Of a stretch of DNA of 64,000 nucleotides, positions 40,327 through 49,527 are shown piece by piece. Both the position numbers and the translations under genes were made by a program. The notes under the pieces were generated by a model that was not told the DNA's origin, searched no databases, and was given only the letters and a program-made list of their open reading frames with translations. The DNA is from Qipengyuania algicida (GTDB lineage Bacteria; Pseudomonadota; Alphaproteobacteria; Sphingomonadales; Sphingomonadaceae): positions 62,001 through 126,000 of the forward strand of contig NZ_WTYA01000009.1 in NCBI RefSeq assembly GCF_009828025.1, given 5' to 3'. Within the stretch, counting starts at the first letter, position 1, and the number at the start of each line of letters is the position of its first letter.

Positions 40327-41829
40327 ATGGTCCCAATTAAACGCATTCTGATTGCCGGAGGAGGGTCGTCGGGATGGATGACGGCCGCATTGCTGTCCAA
40401 GCTGTTTCAGGGCCTCTACGAGATCGTGCTAGTTGAATCCGACGCGATTGGTACGATCGGGGTAGGCGAAGCCACTATCCCCGCGATCAAGAAGTACAAC
40501 GAGTTGCTGGGCCTCGATGAAAACGCGTTCATGGCCTCCACCCAAGCCTCGTTCAAGATGGGTATCCAGTTCGTCGATTGGTGGCGCAAAGGCGAAAGCT
40601 ATATTCATGGGTTCGGTGTCATTGGCCAAAATCTGGAATGGCTTGGATGCCATCAATATTGGTTGAAGGCGCGTGCCACAGGTCATGTGCGCTATTTCGC
40701 CGATTATTCGATCAACACTGCGGCGGCGCTCCAGAACAAATTCCTTCGCGCCCAAACGCAAATGGGTGAAAGCCCACTCAGCCACATCGTCCACGCATTC
40801 CATTTCGATGCATCGCTATTTGCGCGTTTCCTCTCAAATTTTGCTCAACAGCGCGGTGTGCATCGCCGTGAAGGTCGCATCGTCGATGTGAATTTGCGCA
40901 GCGACGGATACATCGAGTCTGTCACGCTGGAGGACGGAGAAACCGTCGCTGCTGACCTGTTTATCGATTGCTCTGGCTTTCGCTCGCTGCTTCTCGGACA
41001 GGCCCTGAGTGTACCATTCGATGATTGGTCGCACTGGCTACCATGCGATCGGGCCATCGCCGTACCAAGCGACAGGGCGGTAAACTTCACACCTTATACG
41101 CGTGCGACAGCGCATGGCGCTGGTTGGCAATGGCGTATCCCATTGCAGCACCGCACTGGCAATGGCCTCGTCTATTCCAGTCGGCATATAGCAGACGAAG
41201 ACGCTGAAAACCTTTTGCTATCCAACCTCGATAGCGCACCGCGGACCGACCCGCGTAGAATTGCGTTCAAAGCTGGAAAGCGGAAAGAGCTGTGGCGAAA
41301 GAATTGCATTGCTATCGGACTGGCCGGGGGCTTTCTTGAGCCGCTTGAATCGACCAGCCTGCACTTGGTCCAGTCGGCGATCATCCGACTGGTCAAACTG
41401 CTCCCGGACCGCAATTTCGATCCCGCAACCATAGCCGAATTCAATCGTCAGAGCGATTTCGAATATGAACGTATCCGCGACTTCATCGTCCTTCACTATG
41501 CCGCAACGCAGCGTAACGATACCGAGTTCTGGAATTACTGCCGAACCATGGATCTGCCAGATACGCTGCAACGAAAGATAGATCTCTGGATGGGCAATGG
41601 GCGCATCTTCCGGGAGGATGACGAGCTGTTTGCGGAGGAAAGCTGGATCCAGGTCTTCATTGGCCAGGGACTGATCCCGCGCGGCTATGACCCAATGGTC
41701 GATATGAAGAAGGACGACGATGTGACGCGATACCTCGACGATATAGCCATGGTGATTGGTAAATGCGTGAATGTGATGCCAACGCATGAAGACTACGTCG
41801 CGAAAACATGTCCGGCTCCTGCACCATGA
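40327..41829 (+). CDS. tryptophan halogenase family flavoprotein in a sugar locus
   Basis: A flavin-dependent halogenase-like protein of 500 residues. The FAD loop is GGGSSGWMTA near residue 12, and GVGEATIP follows near residue 50. The Lys of ASFKMGIQF is at the position of the catalytic Lys of PrnA. The halogenase motif WQWRIP lies near residue 265, and GFLEPLESTSLHLVQ near residue 340. All halogenase hallmarks are therefore present. Such genes recur in TonB-receptor/LacI sugar loci of sphingomonads and caulobacters, where the real substrate is unknown. ATG 40327 gives the canonical N terminus; the frame from 40294 is an alternative. Its stop overlaps the GH30 start (ATGA). Confidence 0.88.
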   Translation: MVPIKRILIAGGGSSGWMTAALLSKLFQGLYEIVLVESDAIGTIGVGEATIPAIKKYNELLGLDENAFMASTQASFKMGIQFVDWWRKGESYIHGFGVIGQNLEWLGCHQYWLKARATGHVRYFADYSINTAAALQNKFLRAQTQMGESPLSHIVHAFHFDASLFARFLSNFAQQRGVHRREGRIVDVNLRSDGYIESVTLEDGETVAADLFIDCSGFRSLLLGQALSVPFDDWSHWLPCDRAIAVPSDRAVNFTPYTRATAHGAGWQWRIPLQHRTGNGLVYSSRHIADEDAENLLLSNLDSAPRTDPRRIAFKAGKRKELWRKNCIAIGLAGGFLEPLESTSLHLVQSAIIRLVKLLPDRNFDPATIAEFNRQSDFEYERIRDFIVLHYAATQRNDTEFWNYCRTMDLPDTLQRKIDLWMGNGRIFREDDELFAEESWIQVFIGQGLIPRGYDPMVDMKKDDDVTRYLDDIAMVIGKCVNVMPTHEDYVAKTCPAPAP

Positions 41830-43289
41830 TCGTCGCACGCCAACTTTGCAAAGTGATCGCCGGATGTTGTTCGATGCTGGTTGCGGCCTGCGCCGCCACC
41901 AGCATTCAACCAAACTCATCCGGTGTATGGTCCCATAAGGTCGCCATGTGGAGCACCAGCGCTGATGGGGCTCGTCGCCTCGCCAGGGGTGCCGATAGCA
42001 CACTCGAACGCTCGGGTGCTTCGGCTGAACCGGCACAAACTCTACTGGTCGTAGATCCCAGTAAGAGCTTCCAGAGCATGGTCGGCTTCGGAGCGGCAAT
42101 GACCGATGCGTCGGCCATCCTCTTCGAACAGACATTGTCGAGGCCTGCACGGGACCAATTGTTCAGCGAACTTTTCGGTCGCAAGGACGGAGGGATCGGG
42201 TTGTCGTTCCTGCGCGTGCCGATCGGTGCTTCCGATTTCTCGACCAGTCATTACAGCCTGGATGATGTGCCTACCGGTGAACGTGACCCCGCTCTGACAC
42301 ATTTTTCCATGGCTATCCCGGATCAAGCGCAGGTCCCTGCCCTACGTGCGGTACGACGAATAAATCCCGAAGTTACTTTGGTCGCCAGCCCTTGGTCGGC
42401 TCCGGCCTGGATGAAGACGAGCGACAGCCTCGTCACCGGTCACCTGCGCCCAGATGCATATGGGCCCTATGCTCACTATCTTTCGAACTATCTTGACGCG
42501 ATGGCCGAACGCGGCGTGCCGATTGCCTATCTCACTATTCAGAATGAGCCGCATTTCGAGCCCAAGGATTATCCGGGCATGTGGATGAACGCAAAGGATC
42601 GCGCAGCTTTCGACGGCAAATTTCTCGGGCCCCTGCTGGCCAAGCGCGGACAATCGACGCGCTTGCTCGACTGGGACCACAACTGGGACCATCCCGAAGA
42701 ACCTCTTGCGGTGCTCGCCGACGCTTCTGCTCGCAAATATGTCAGCGGTATTGCCTGGCATTGCTACGCGGGCAATGTTTCTGCCATGGAGCCGGTCAAG
42801 CGCGCCTATCCCAAAAAGGATGCGTTCATTACCGAGTGTTCTGGCGGGACCTGGGCACCGGATTGGGCCTCCACCCTGGGGTGGATGACCGACAAGCTGA
42901 TCATTGCCGCGACACGCTATGGTTCAAGGGGAACCATTTTGTGGAATCTCGCGCTCGACGAGAACAATGGACCACATGACGGAGGTTGCGGGACCTGCCG
43001 TGGAGTGGTGACGATTAACCGCAAATCCGGCGCCATTACCCGCAACCTGGAATATTACGTTCTCGGGCAGGCAAGTCGCTTTGTCGACGTGGGGGCAAAG
43101 CGGATCGAAAGCACTGAAGCCAAAGACCTTGTTGATGTCGCTTTCCGCAATCGTGATGGCTCCATAGTTTTGATAGTGCACAATCAGGCGAAGAAGCCTC
43201 AGTCTTTCACCGTCAGTATCGGGCCGCGCTACTTCAGCACTAAACTGCCAGCAGGTGAGATCGCGACTTATGTCTGGGGAGGGCGTTAG
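41826..43289 (+). CDS. glycoside hydrolase family 30 beta-glycosidase (lipoprotein)
   Basis: About 487 residues with a lipoprotein signal (lipobox LVAAC), then the GH30 barrel: GFGAAMTDAS near residue 90, GIGLSFLRVPIGASDFS near residue 120, the acid/base Glu in IQNEPHFEP near residue 240 and the nucleophile Glu in ITECSGG near residue 340, followed by the GH30 beta domain. The family includes glucosylceramidases and endo-beta-1,6-glucanases. With the GH3 gene it suggests a beta-glucan, possibly with beta-1,6 linkages. ATG 41826 overlaps the halogenase stop; ATG 41808 is an alternative. Confidence 0.9.
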   Translation: MIVARQLCKVIAGCCSMLVAACAATSIQPNSSGVWSHKVAMWSTSADGARRLARGADSTLERSGASAEPAQTLLVVDPSKSFQSMVGFGAAMTDASAILFEQTLSRPARDQLFSELFGRKDGGIGLSFLRVPIGASDFSTSHYSLDDVPTGERDPALTHFSMAIPDQAQVPALRAVRRINPEVTLVASPWSAPAWMKTSDSLVTGHLRPDAYGPYAHYLSNYLDAMAERGVPIAYLTIQNEPHFEPKDYPGMWMNAKDRAAFDGKFLGPLLAKRGQSTRLLDWDHNWDHPEEPLAVLADASARKYVSGIAWHCYAGNVSAMEPVKRAYPKKDAFITECSGGTWAPDWASTLGWMTDKLIIAATRYGSRGTILWNLALDENNGPHDGGCGTCRGVVTINRKSGAITRNLEYYVLGQASRFVDVGAKRIESTEAKDLVDVAFRNRDGSIVLIVHNQAKKPQSFTVSIGPRYFSTKLPAGEIATYVWGGR

Positions 43290-43297
43290 GTCGGTAC

Positions 43298-44557
43298 ATG
43301 ATTAGCCGAGTGCGCGAGTTGGGGATTTCCGGCGCATTTGTCTCGGTGACAGTGCTGTTTTTTGCTTGGGGTTTTATCTCATCAAACAACGATCCACTGA
43401 TCGTCGCTCTTCGAGCGATATTCGGTTTGAACTATACTGAAGCGTTGAGCACCCAGCTTGTTTTCTTCTTGGCGAGCGGCCTAATTTCCCTGCCAGCGGC
43501 ATCGCTGGGCAACAGGTTTGGGCAGGTCCCATCGATCATTGTATCCTTGGCCGGGATTGCAATCGGTTGTCTCCTGGTTCGCATGGCGGCAAGCCTTGCA
43601 AGCTATGAACTGATCCTCTGCGCTTTGTTCGTCATGGCTGCTGGAATCACTTCGCTTCAGGTAGCCGCTAATCCGCTCGCAGCCGCAATGGGGCCAAATG
43701 AAAGCAGTCATTTTCGTCTCAACTTCGCGCAGTCTTTCAACTCGTTAGGGGTGGTCATCGGCGTTCATTTCGGCACTATGGCTATGCTGGGGGGACAAAT
43801 ATATTTGGTGAACCGCGGTCGGCTGGACAATTTGGTAGAGCGCCGCATTGCTCTTGCATCAATAGAGACTGCATATGGTGTGATGGCCTTGGCGATCGCT
43901 GCTCTGGCTCTCTTCATATGGCTACAGCGCAAGCGAATTAGCCAGATTGCTGTCGCCGCACGACCTGAGCCGAAGGCATCGGTGCTCGATGCACTCAAAT
44001 CGAAATGGGCATTGTTTGGAGCACTTGCGATAGGACTCTACGTCGGCGCAGAAGTTGCGATTGGCAGCATAATGATTGTCTTCCTGCATCGCTCAGACAC
44101 TCTCGGGATGACATTTGAAGATGGTGGCCGCTATTTGGCCAATATCTACTGGGGCGGCGCCCTGGTGGGACGGTTGATCGGCACCATCCTGCTGACGAAG
44201 ATACCTGCCACTCGGCTACTGGGGCTTTGTGCGGCGATTTCAGCTGCTCTTTGTGCAATTGTATGCCTGCTTACAGGTCCGATGACTGGCTATGCCGCTC
44301 TCGCAATCGGTCTGTTTAATTCGATCATGTTCCCGACCATCTTCTCGCTAACACTTGAGCGTTCCGGCGCGTCGAATTCTTCAACGTCAGGACTGTTGTG
44401 CCTTGCGATTATAGGAGGTGCCGTCGTTCCGCTTGTCGTGGGTTTGATCGCAGATTCTACCAGCCTTTCCAGCGCATTCATCGTGCCTGCAGGTGCATAT
44501 TTGGCAGTTGGCCTATTCGCATGGAGGGCGGCGCATATAAAGATTCAAGAAAGTTAA
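43298..44557 (+). CDS. MFS sugar permease of the FucP/GluP type
   Basis: Twelve-helix permease of 419 residues with the FucP/GluP N-terminal signature FFAWGFISSNNDPLI and the paired element LNYTEALSTQLVFF. Related proteins import glucose, galactose or fucose by proton or sodium symport across the inner membrane. It starts 9 bases after the GH30 stop and closes the operon, matching a pathway in which periplasmic glycosidases release a monosaccharide for uptake. Its GC content is lower than that of the glycosidase genes. Confidence 0.9.
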   Translation: MISRVRELGISGAFVSVTVLFFAWGFISSNNDPLIVALRAIFGLNYTEALSTQLVFFLASGLISLPAASLGNRFGQVPSIIVSLAGIAIGCLLVRMAASLASYELILCALFVMAAGITSLQVAANPLAAAMGPNESSHFRLNFAQSFNSLGVVIGVHFGTMAMLGGQIYLVNRGRLDNLVERRIALASIETAYGVMALAIAALALFIWLQRKRISQIAVAARPEPKASVLDALKSKWALFGALAIGLYVGAEVAIGSIMIVFLHRSDTLGMTFEDGGRYLANIYWGGALVGRLIGTILLTKIPATRLLGLCAAISAALCAIVCLLTGPMTGYAALAIGLFNSIMFPTIFSLTLERSGASNSSTSGLLCLAIIGGAVVPLVVGLIADSTSLSSAFIVPAGAYLAVGLFAWRAAHIKIQES

Positions 44558-45267
44558 ACATATCGACTAATCTTGGGCCGTCTCATGCTTATCCGTTTTC
44601 ATCATCCAATGTGGGATAAGCGATCATTCCTGCGATCCAGATTGAATTTCAGCAGACGCTGAATTAGATGACGTTCACGACGCCTCGCCACAGCGCTGAA
44701 ACCGGACACTTATTCACATGGCGAATTGCGGCAGATCCTGGGTCGTATTCTGACAGGCAGGAATTAGGGTGAAATAGCGCCATAGCTGCCCTCCAAAAGC
44801 ATTAAGGTTCACAACGGTCTCGAATGTCCGCTTCGGAAGTTTTCCAAACCCAAAGCAGAATTTCCGGAAACGACCCAATTCCAGACATTGAGCAAGAATC
44901 AGTCCGAATTCCGCTTTGCGCCCCAATGTCGGTAGTTGGAGACAGGATACCGTTCTCCCAAAAGCAGACATACGCTCAACGCCAGATCGACGACTGAGTT
45001 TGGGACAAAGCGGTCGCTCCCGAATGAAACGAGAAACGTCAGCTTGTGCCAAAACCCGACCTCTTTAAGATGCAACGCTGCCGAGAACTACGCAATCGGG
45101 CAAAACTCACTCAAGTGCTGTTCAAGCCGGACGCTTTGACAGCTCCCCGCGAGATCATATTGTCGAGCCTACCGTGCGCGAAGTACAAACGCGCGAGCGG
45201 GGTGCAGAAGACGAGACGTGGCCGGATCGCTACCGAACCAAGTCGCGTGATCGGGAGCGATAGAGAT
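44558..45267. other. intergenic segment with repeat fragments, no confident gene
   Basis: About 700 bases between the permease and the next operon. It carries a copy of the ATGTCCGCTT block near 44823 with related GC-poor remnants (CCGGAAACGACC, CAGACATTGAG, TCCGAATTCCGCTTTG). From GTG 45046 the next gene's frame is open, but without a recognisable domain until 45268. Confidence 0.4.
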
Positions 45268-46506
45268 ATGCCGGAGATGGGCGACCTCTTGCGGGAGGGC
45301 AGTGTCACAGATCCTTTTTTCGAGGTGCTGTACGACGGCGACTGGAATGCCTGCATCGGAAAGCAGGGCGACGAGATCAACTACGTCGAAGGCTATCTCC
45401 AGGCGGCGCAACTGCTAGTCGATACGCTGTTGGAAAAGGAAATGTTCGGCAGCCGCGACACGCTTGCCATGCCAATCCTCTTCAATGCCCGACACGGCCT
45501 GGAACTGGCCCTGAAATATGTCCTTCGCGAGTTTAGCGCGCTCGGCATGGCGCGCACGCGGGAGGGCCCGGTGGACCATGATCTCCATGCCTACTGGGTG
45601 CATCTCAGCGAGCAGCACATCGGCGACCGGGCGTGTCGCGAGCAGCTGGCGGAGCTCAAGCCGTTCGTCGAGAGCTTCATGAAGCAAGATATCGACGGAC
45701 AGGAGCTGCGATATTTCGAAAATCGCGACGGCAAACAAAGCCTCGGCGAGCAGGCTGTTGTCAACCTCCCGCTCATTCAGGCCGCGGTGCGGGAGCTACT
45801 GTACATTCTGGAGCGGCTAATGGAGCGCGTGGCCTGCCTTGCCCAAGAGCATATCTCCGGCACGAGGACTGCGGAATGCTCTCGATCGGACCTCATCGCG
45901 ATCGCTCGGATCGTCGGCCCAAAACAAAGCTGGACCGAAGATGCCTTCTTGGATCGCAAGGCCGATGCTATGGCTCAATTCGGGCTTTCCAGCAAAGGCT
46001 TCTCGAAGGCGCTCGATGCCGTCAAGGCGTCGCGCGAGCTGAAGAACATAATCGAGGTCGAGAGTGATCTGCTGCATCTGTCAGAAGCGAAGATCGTAGA
46101 AATCGTCGCGCTGTGGCTGGACGCCAATCCGCCGAAGCCTGCCAATACGCCGCCGCGCGTGGTCAACGCCTCCAGTATAAGCTTCGACGACGTCATGCGC
46201 TACGGCGACAAAATGAGCGCGCTGAACAGAGCCGTGATGAAGCAGCTGACTGTCGAAGAATTCGCGGACCTGCAGGCGATCTACTATGTGGGCCGCGACC
46301 GGCGGTTCGGGGAAGAATATCCTCGTTTGCTCGAGACAACGCTGGCGGCGCACCGTCTCGCGAAGGAGCGCTACGCACTCTTCCATCACATCCTGTCGAA
46401 GAAGAACTTTATCGACGGTCTGGCTGCCGGATTGCGGCGCGTCGGTCAGCCCGCGCTCGGCGACAAGGTTGCACAGATGCGCGATGCGCTGCGCCCTGCG
46501 GAGTGA
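45268..46506 (+). CDS. unrecognised protein with a HEPN-like helical core, first gene of a two-gene operon
   Basis: About 412 residues, mostly helical. Residues about 60-80 read FNARHGLELALKYVL, and later come DHDLHAYWVHLSEQH and QELRYFENRDGK. This spacing of R-H-x-x-E-L-x-L-K, H-D-L and R-Y-x-x-x-x-x-G is reminiscent of HEPN-like proteins, but no clear R-x(4-6)-H catalytic motif is seen. The C-terminal half has a separate helical region (LIAIARIVGPKQSW and onward). ATG 45268 follows GGGAG; the frame is open back to GTG 45046. The next gene starts within 15 bases. Function unknown; a defence or stress role is inference from context. Confidence 0.65.
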   Translation: MPEMGDLLREGSVTDPFFEVLYDGDWNACIGKQGDEINYVEGYLQAAQLLVDTLLEKEMFGSRDTLAMPILFNARHGLELALKYVLREFSALGMARTREGPVDHDLHAYWVHLSEQHIGDRACREQLAELKPFVESFMKQDIDGQELRYFENRDGKQSLGEQAVVNLPLIQAAVRELLYILERLMERVACLAQEHISGTRTAECSRSDLIAIARIVGPKQSWTEDAFLDRKADAMAQFGLSSKGFSKALDAVKASRELKNIIEVESDLLHLSEAKIVEIVALWLDANPPKPANTPPRVVNASSISFDDVMRYGDKMSALNRAVMKQLTVEEFADLQAIYYVGRDRRFGEEYPRLLETTLAAHRLAKERYALFHHILSKKNFIDGLAAGLRRVGQPALGDKVAQMRDALRPAE

Positions 46507-46517
46507 AGGTACGTTCG

Positions 46518-48575
46518 ATGGAGCTGCGAGAGAAGATCGTCCGCGAGGCGTTTGCCAAGAAGGACGTCAAACCACTGCTGTCGCATCTCAGAGCTATCTC
46601 ACTGGGATCCGACGAAATCGACACGCTGGCGTCGCTGCTGAAGCGCGGCTGCCTACCACTCTTTGAATATCCGAATGCGAAGGCCGAGGCGGCACGCGAG
46701 GATGCCATCGCTCAGATCGTCGCGATCATCGAGGCCAGGGCGCCGATCGGCGCCGCCGACGACATCAAAGCCGTCCTCGCGCTCTTCAAGCTCATCGAGT
46801 CCGGCTACCGCGCCATCCTGGAGGATCTTGCGGGACTGCCGTCGGCGAGCCTCACGCCCGAGTGCCGTATCTCGGCGCTTTTCGACCTTTGCGCCCAACG
46901 CCGCGATGGCGTCCGTACGGCATCCATGGATGCGATCACCGTCGACGGGATGATCGACCCGATCGGGCTCGGTGTCGCCGATGGGCATGGCAATGTCGTA
47001 TCGCCCGACGTCCCGATCGACGTCGATGTGGTGACATTGACGATGGCGCTCAAGATGGAGGCGTTTCAGCAAGGATGGTTCAACGCGTCCGATCAGCTTG
47101 TTCTGCCGAAACGCGTCGAAACCACGACCGACGAGCGCGAGGCCGTGCGACCTCTACTGATAGCGGCCCAAGCCTGGCGGCACTGGACATGGATCCAGGA
47201 AGAGACCCGATATTTTGACGGAACCTTGACGGATGTTCCGCCTTCGGAATTTCCGCAGGAGTATCACGACGCGGGCGTAACCCGATTTCTGCGCCATGTG
47301 CCGGGAAGCGCAGGATGGCATGTGATCGACCTCGCCGCGAACGAGCGGCTCCACCTGCGGATCAAGCAAGAGGCAGCGCAGATGGCGTTCGGTTCGAACG
47401 CCGCCAAGCTGGTCAAGGGCGTCTCGGACAAGACCCCGCTCCTCCCGGATGCGTTCGTCAGCATTGAGGAACTGCAGTCGGCGCATACTCTTGACCATGC
47501 GCTGAGCACCAGCGTCGCCACCGACACGACACAATATCGCGGGCTCCGGTTGGTCGAGTGGCTCCGTGGCTATGCCACGCTTCAGGAACTGGTTGCGGCA
47601 CCGTATGAGGCGGGCGACCATCGCCCCGAACTGCTGCTCGTCGAGTTCGAGCGAGTGGACCTGATCAAGCGTCTGCAGCGCGTCGGGCTCGCCGGCGCGA
47701 AGGCCAACAGCTTCATTAACTTGGTCTCTTTTGACAAGGGAACGCGCGATCTCTTTGATACACCCATCTTATGCTGTGGGTCGACGACAATGCTCCTTTA
47801 CGGCCCCGCGCTCGTCGGGGGAATACCGGCGCAGACCACGCTCTCGCGCCTCGCCTGCCTGAAACAATCGCTGGAAGCCCGCGGCAAGGCTTTCGAAAAG
47901 GCGATGCTCGCCTTCATGGAAGGGGAAGGGCTCGATGCGCGCACCATCACCGTCCGGCGCGGCCGGGAAGAGTATGACTATGATTTGCTGGTCCGCTGGG
48001 ACGAGCGCATCTTCCTCTTCGAGTGCAAGAGCCGATCCCTGTCGGGCAACAATCTGGTCGCGTCTTATTATGACGCGCTGGAGCTGGACAGCCAGGTCGG
48101 GCAGGTCACTCGACTGGTCGACGGCCTGAAGCTGCACCCGGACATTCTCGATGGTCTGTTCGGCCCAGGGGCCAGCGAACTCGAGCTGATCCCGTCCGTG
48201 CTGAACGTGCTGCCGATGAGCGTTCCGCACCCGATCGACGGCGTCTATTTTACCGACGCCTCCGCGCTCACGCGCCTGTTCCATAGCCCAGCGCTGATGA
48301 TGAACACCGTCCGAAGCGAGAGTAATCCGTTCTTCGCGAGTGTCCCAACGCGGCGGCTCTGGGCGGGCGACACCATCTGTGCAGACGATCTGGTGCACCA
48401 GCTGCAGTCGCCAGTTCAGCTCAACCTCATGTTGCGTCAGATCGGAACGACGCAGAGCATGGGGTGGCTCAAGCCCGGGTGTCTGGCGGCCACGACCCGT
48501 ATCCTGCACCAGGTCGTCCCGACTAGTACGTTGACTGCGATGCTCGGCGAAGCAGGGGATGCCCGTCGACCGTGA
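46518..48575 (+). CDS. unrecognised 685-residue protein with a PD-(D/E)xK nuclease-like motif
   Basis: A large soluble protein. Near residues 480-505 it has EEYDYDLLVRWDERIFLFECKSRSL: an acidic residue on one strand and E-x-K on the next, preceded by a helix with FEKAMLAFM, which fits the PD-(D/E)xK nuclease core. The first 450 residues and last 180 residues match nothing I recognise. ATG 46518 has GAAGG 8 bases upstream; GTG 46503 overlapping the preceding stop is an alternative. It forms an operon with the HEPN-like gene and lies next to a tyrosine recombinase. I infer a nucleic-acid-directed, possibly anti-phage, role, unproven. Confidence 0.65.
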   Translation: MELREKIVREAFAKKDVKPLLSHLRAISLGSDEIDTLASLLKRGCLPLFEYPNAKAEAAREDAIAQIVAIIEARAPIGAADDIKAVLALFKLIESGYRAILEDLAGLPSASLTPECRISALFDLCAQRRDGVRTASMDAITVDGMIDPIGLGVADGHGNVVSPDVPIDVDVVTLTMALKMEAFQQGWFNASDQLVLPKRVETTTDEREAVRPLLIAAQAWRHWTWIQEETRYFDGTLTDVPPSEFPQEYHDAGVTRFLRHVPGSAGWHVIDLAANERLHLRIKQEAAQMAFGSNAAKLVKGVSDKTPLLPDAFVSIEELQSAHTLDHALSTSVATDTTQYRGLRLVEWLRGYATLQELVAAPYEAGDHRPELLLVEFERVDLIKRLQRVGLAGAKANSFINLVSFDKGTRDLFDTPILCCGSTTMLLYGPALVGGIPAQTTLSRLACLKQSLEARGKAFEKAMLAFMEGEGLDARTITVRRGREEYDYDLLVRWDERIFLFECKSRSLSGNNLVASYYDALELDSQVGQVTRLVDGLKLHPDILDGLFGPGASELELIPSVLNVLPMSVPHPIDGVYFTDASALTRLFHSPALMMNTVRSESNPFFASVPTRRLWAGDTICADDLVHQLQSPVQLNLMLRQIGTTQSMGWLKPGCLAATTRILHQVVPTSTLTAMLGEAGDARRP

Positions 48576-48585
48576 GCATGCTGAA

Positions 48586-48675
48586 ATGAGCTGGTTTCAG
48601 GATGCGTTTGCGCTCGATCATTTGGGCTGGACTGACGAAGCGATCGCCGCCTATCGCAAGGCGCTTGGTCGGTGA
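48586..48675 (+). pseudogene. possible TPR-motif remnant, 29 codons
   Basis: A short frame (ATG to TGA) that reads like one TPR unit, ending WTDEAIAAYRKALGR, 10 bases after the operon's last stop. It may be the scar of a deleted gene or coincidence. The remaining bases to 48894 contain a dispersed repeat. Confidence 0.25.
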
Positions 48676-48755
48676 AGTGGGTGCGCTGCCGTTCGTTCGT
48701 GGCTGCGGTGAGATCGAACGCCAGATCGTTTTTGACAACCTGAACCACCCAGGTG

Positions 48756-48830
48756 CCAGTCAGCAACCGACCACTTCCGGCCGATGAGAAAATGATTCGC
48801 GATGTCCGCTTTCCCCAACAAATCGGTCAT
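48756..48830. repeat. dispersed imperfect repeat, copy 2
   Basis: TGCCAGTCAGCAACCGACC and CTTCCGGCCGATGAGAA are followed by GATGTCCGCTTTCCCCAAC. The blocks GGCCGGAAG and GCTGACTGG recur, rearranged, near 62729-62758, and the TGTCCGCTT block recurs near 32961 and 44823. Confidence 0.45.
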
Positions 48831-48894
48831 TCGGCGCACCTTAGTGCTAGCCCGAAAGCGGTCGACCGAAGTGGCCGGTCGACCGCGTGATGAA

Positions 48895-49527
48895 TTAGAT
48901 TTCGGTGCGCTCCGCCAGCAGCAGGGCATCTTCAACGTCGACCCCTAGATAGCGAACAGTATTCTCGATCTTGGTGTGACCCAGCAAAATCTGGATCGCA
49001 CGAATGTTGCCTGTCGCCCGGTAAATCATGGCGGCTTTCGTCCGGCGGAGCGAGTGCGTGCCGTACTCGGATTTGCGCAGGCCTATCGCTGTGACCCACT
49101 CATCTACCAGACGTGCGTACTGGCGCGTGCTCATGTGACCGGCATGATCGATCCTGCTTGGAAATAGATAGTCGGTGATCGACCCGCACCGACGCTCCAG
49201 CCACGAAAGCAGCGTTGCACGAACATCTGCGGTCAATTCAAACTGGACCGGGCGACTTGTCTTCTGCTGGATCACGATCGCTCGGGTGCGGACGTCTGCC
49301 CCGGCTACGACGTCGCCGATCTTGATCTTGACCAGGTCACAGCCGCGCAGCTTGCTGTCGATCGCGAGATCGAAAAGCGCCTTGTCTCGCAGCCAACCCT
49401 TTCGATCGAGATGAAAGCCTATTGCCCAGCTATGCTTCTGCGTCAGTGGTCGCTTTGTGCCAACGGTCTTGCCGGCATTCCATGCCGCGCGCGCCTGTAT
49501 GGCGGGGTCAAATCTTGAGTAGCCCAT
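48895..49527 (-). CDS. tyrosine-type recombinase/integrase (short form)
   Basis: A 210-residue protein containing only the catalytic domain of a tyrosine recombinase. The first Arg is in SKLRGCDL near residue 60, H-x-L-R-R is present as THSLRRTK near residue 162, the second His in LLGHTKIENT, and the nucleophilic Tyr in VRYLGVD near residue 192. The N-terminal SAM-like core-binding domain is much reduced, as in short recombinases common in sphingomonads. It lies at the right side of the accessory region and could have mobilised it, although no attachment-site pair was found. Confidence 0.88.
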   Translation of the reverse strand: MGYSRFDPAIQARAAWNAGKTVGTKRPLTQKHSWAIGFHLDRKGWLRDKALFDLAIDSKLRGCDLVKIKIGDVVAGADVRTRAIVIQQKTSRPVQFELTADVRATLLSWLERRCGSITDYLFPSRIDHAGHMSTRQYARLVDEWVTAIGLRKSEYGTHSLRRTKAAMIYRATGNIRAIQILLGHTKIENTVRYLGVDVEDALLLAERTEI

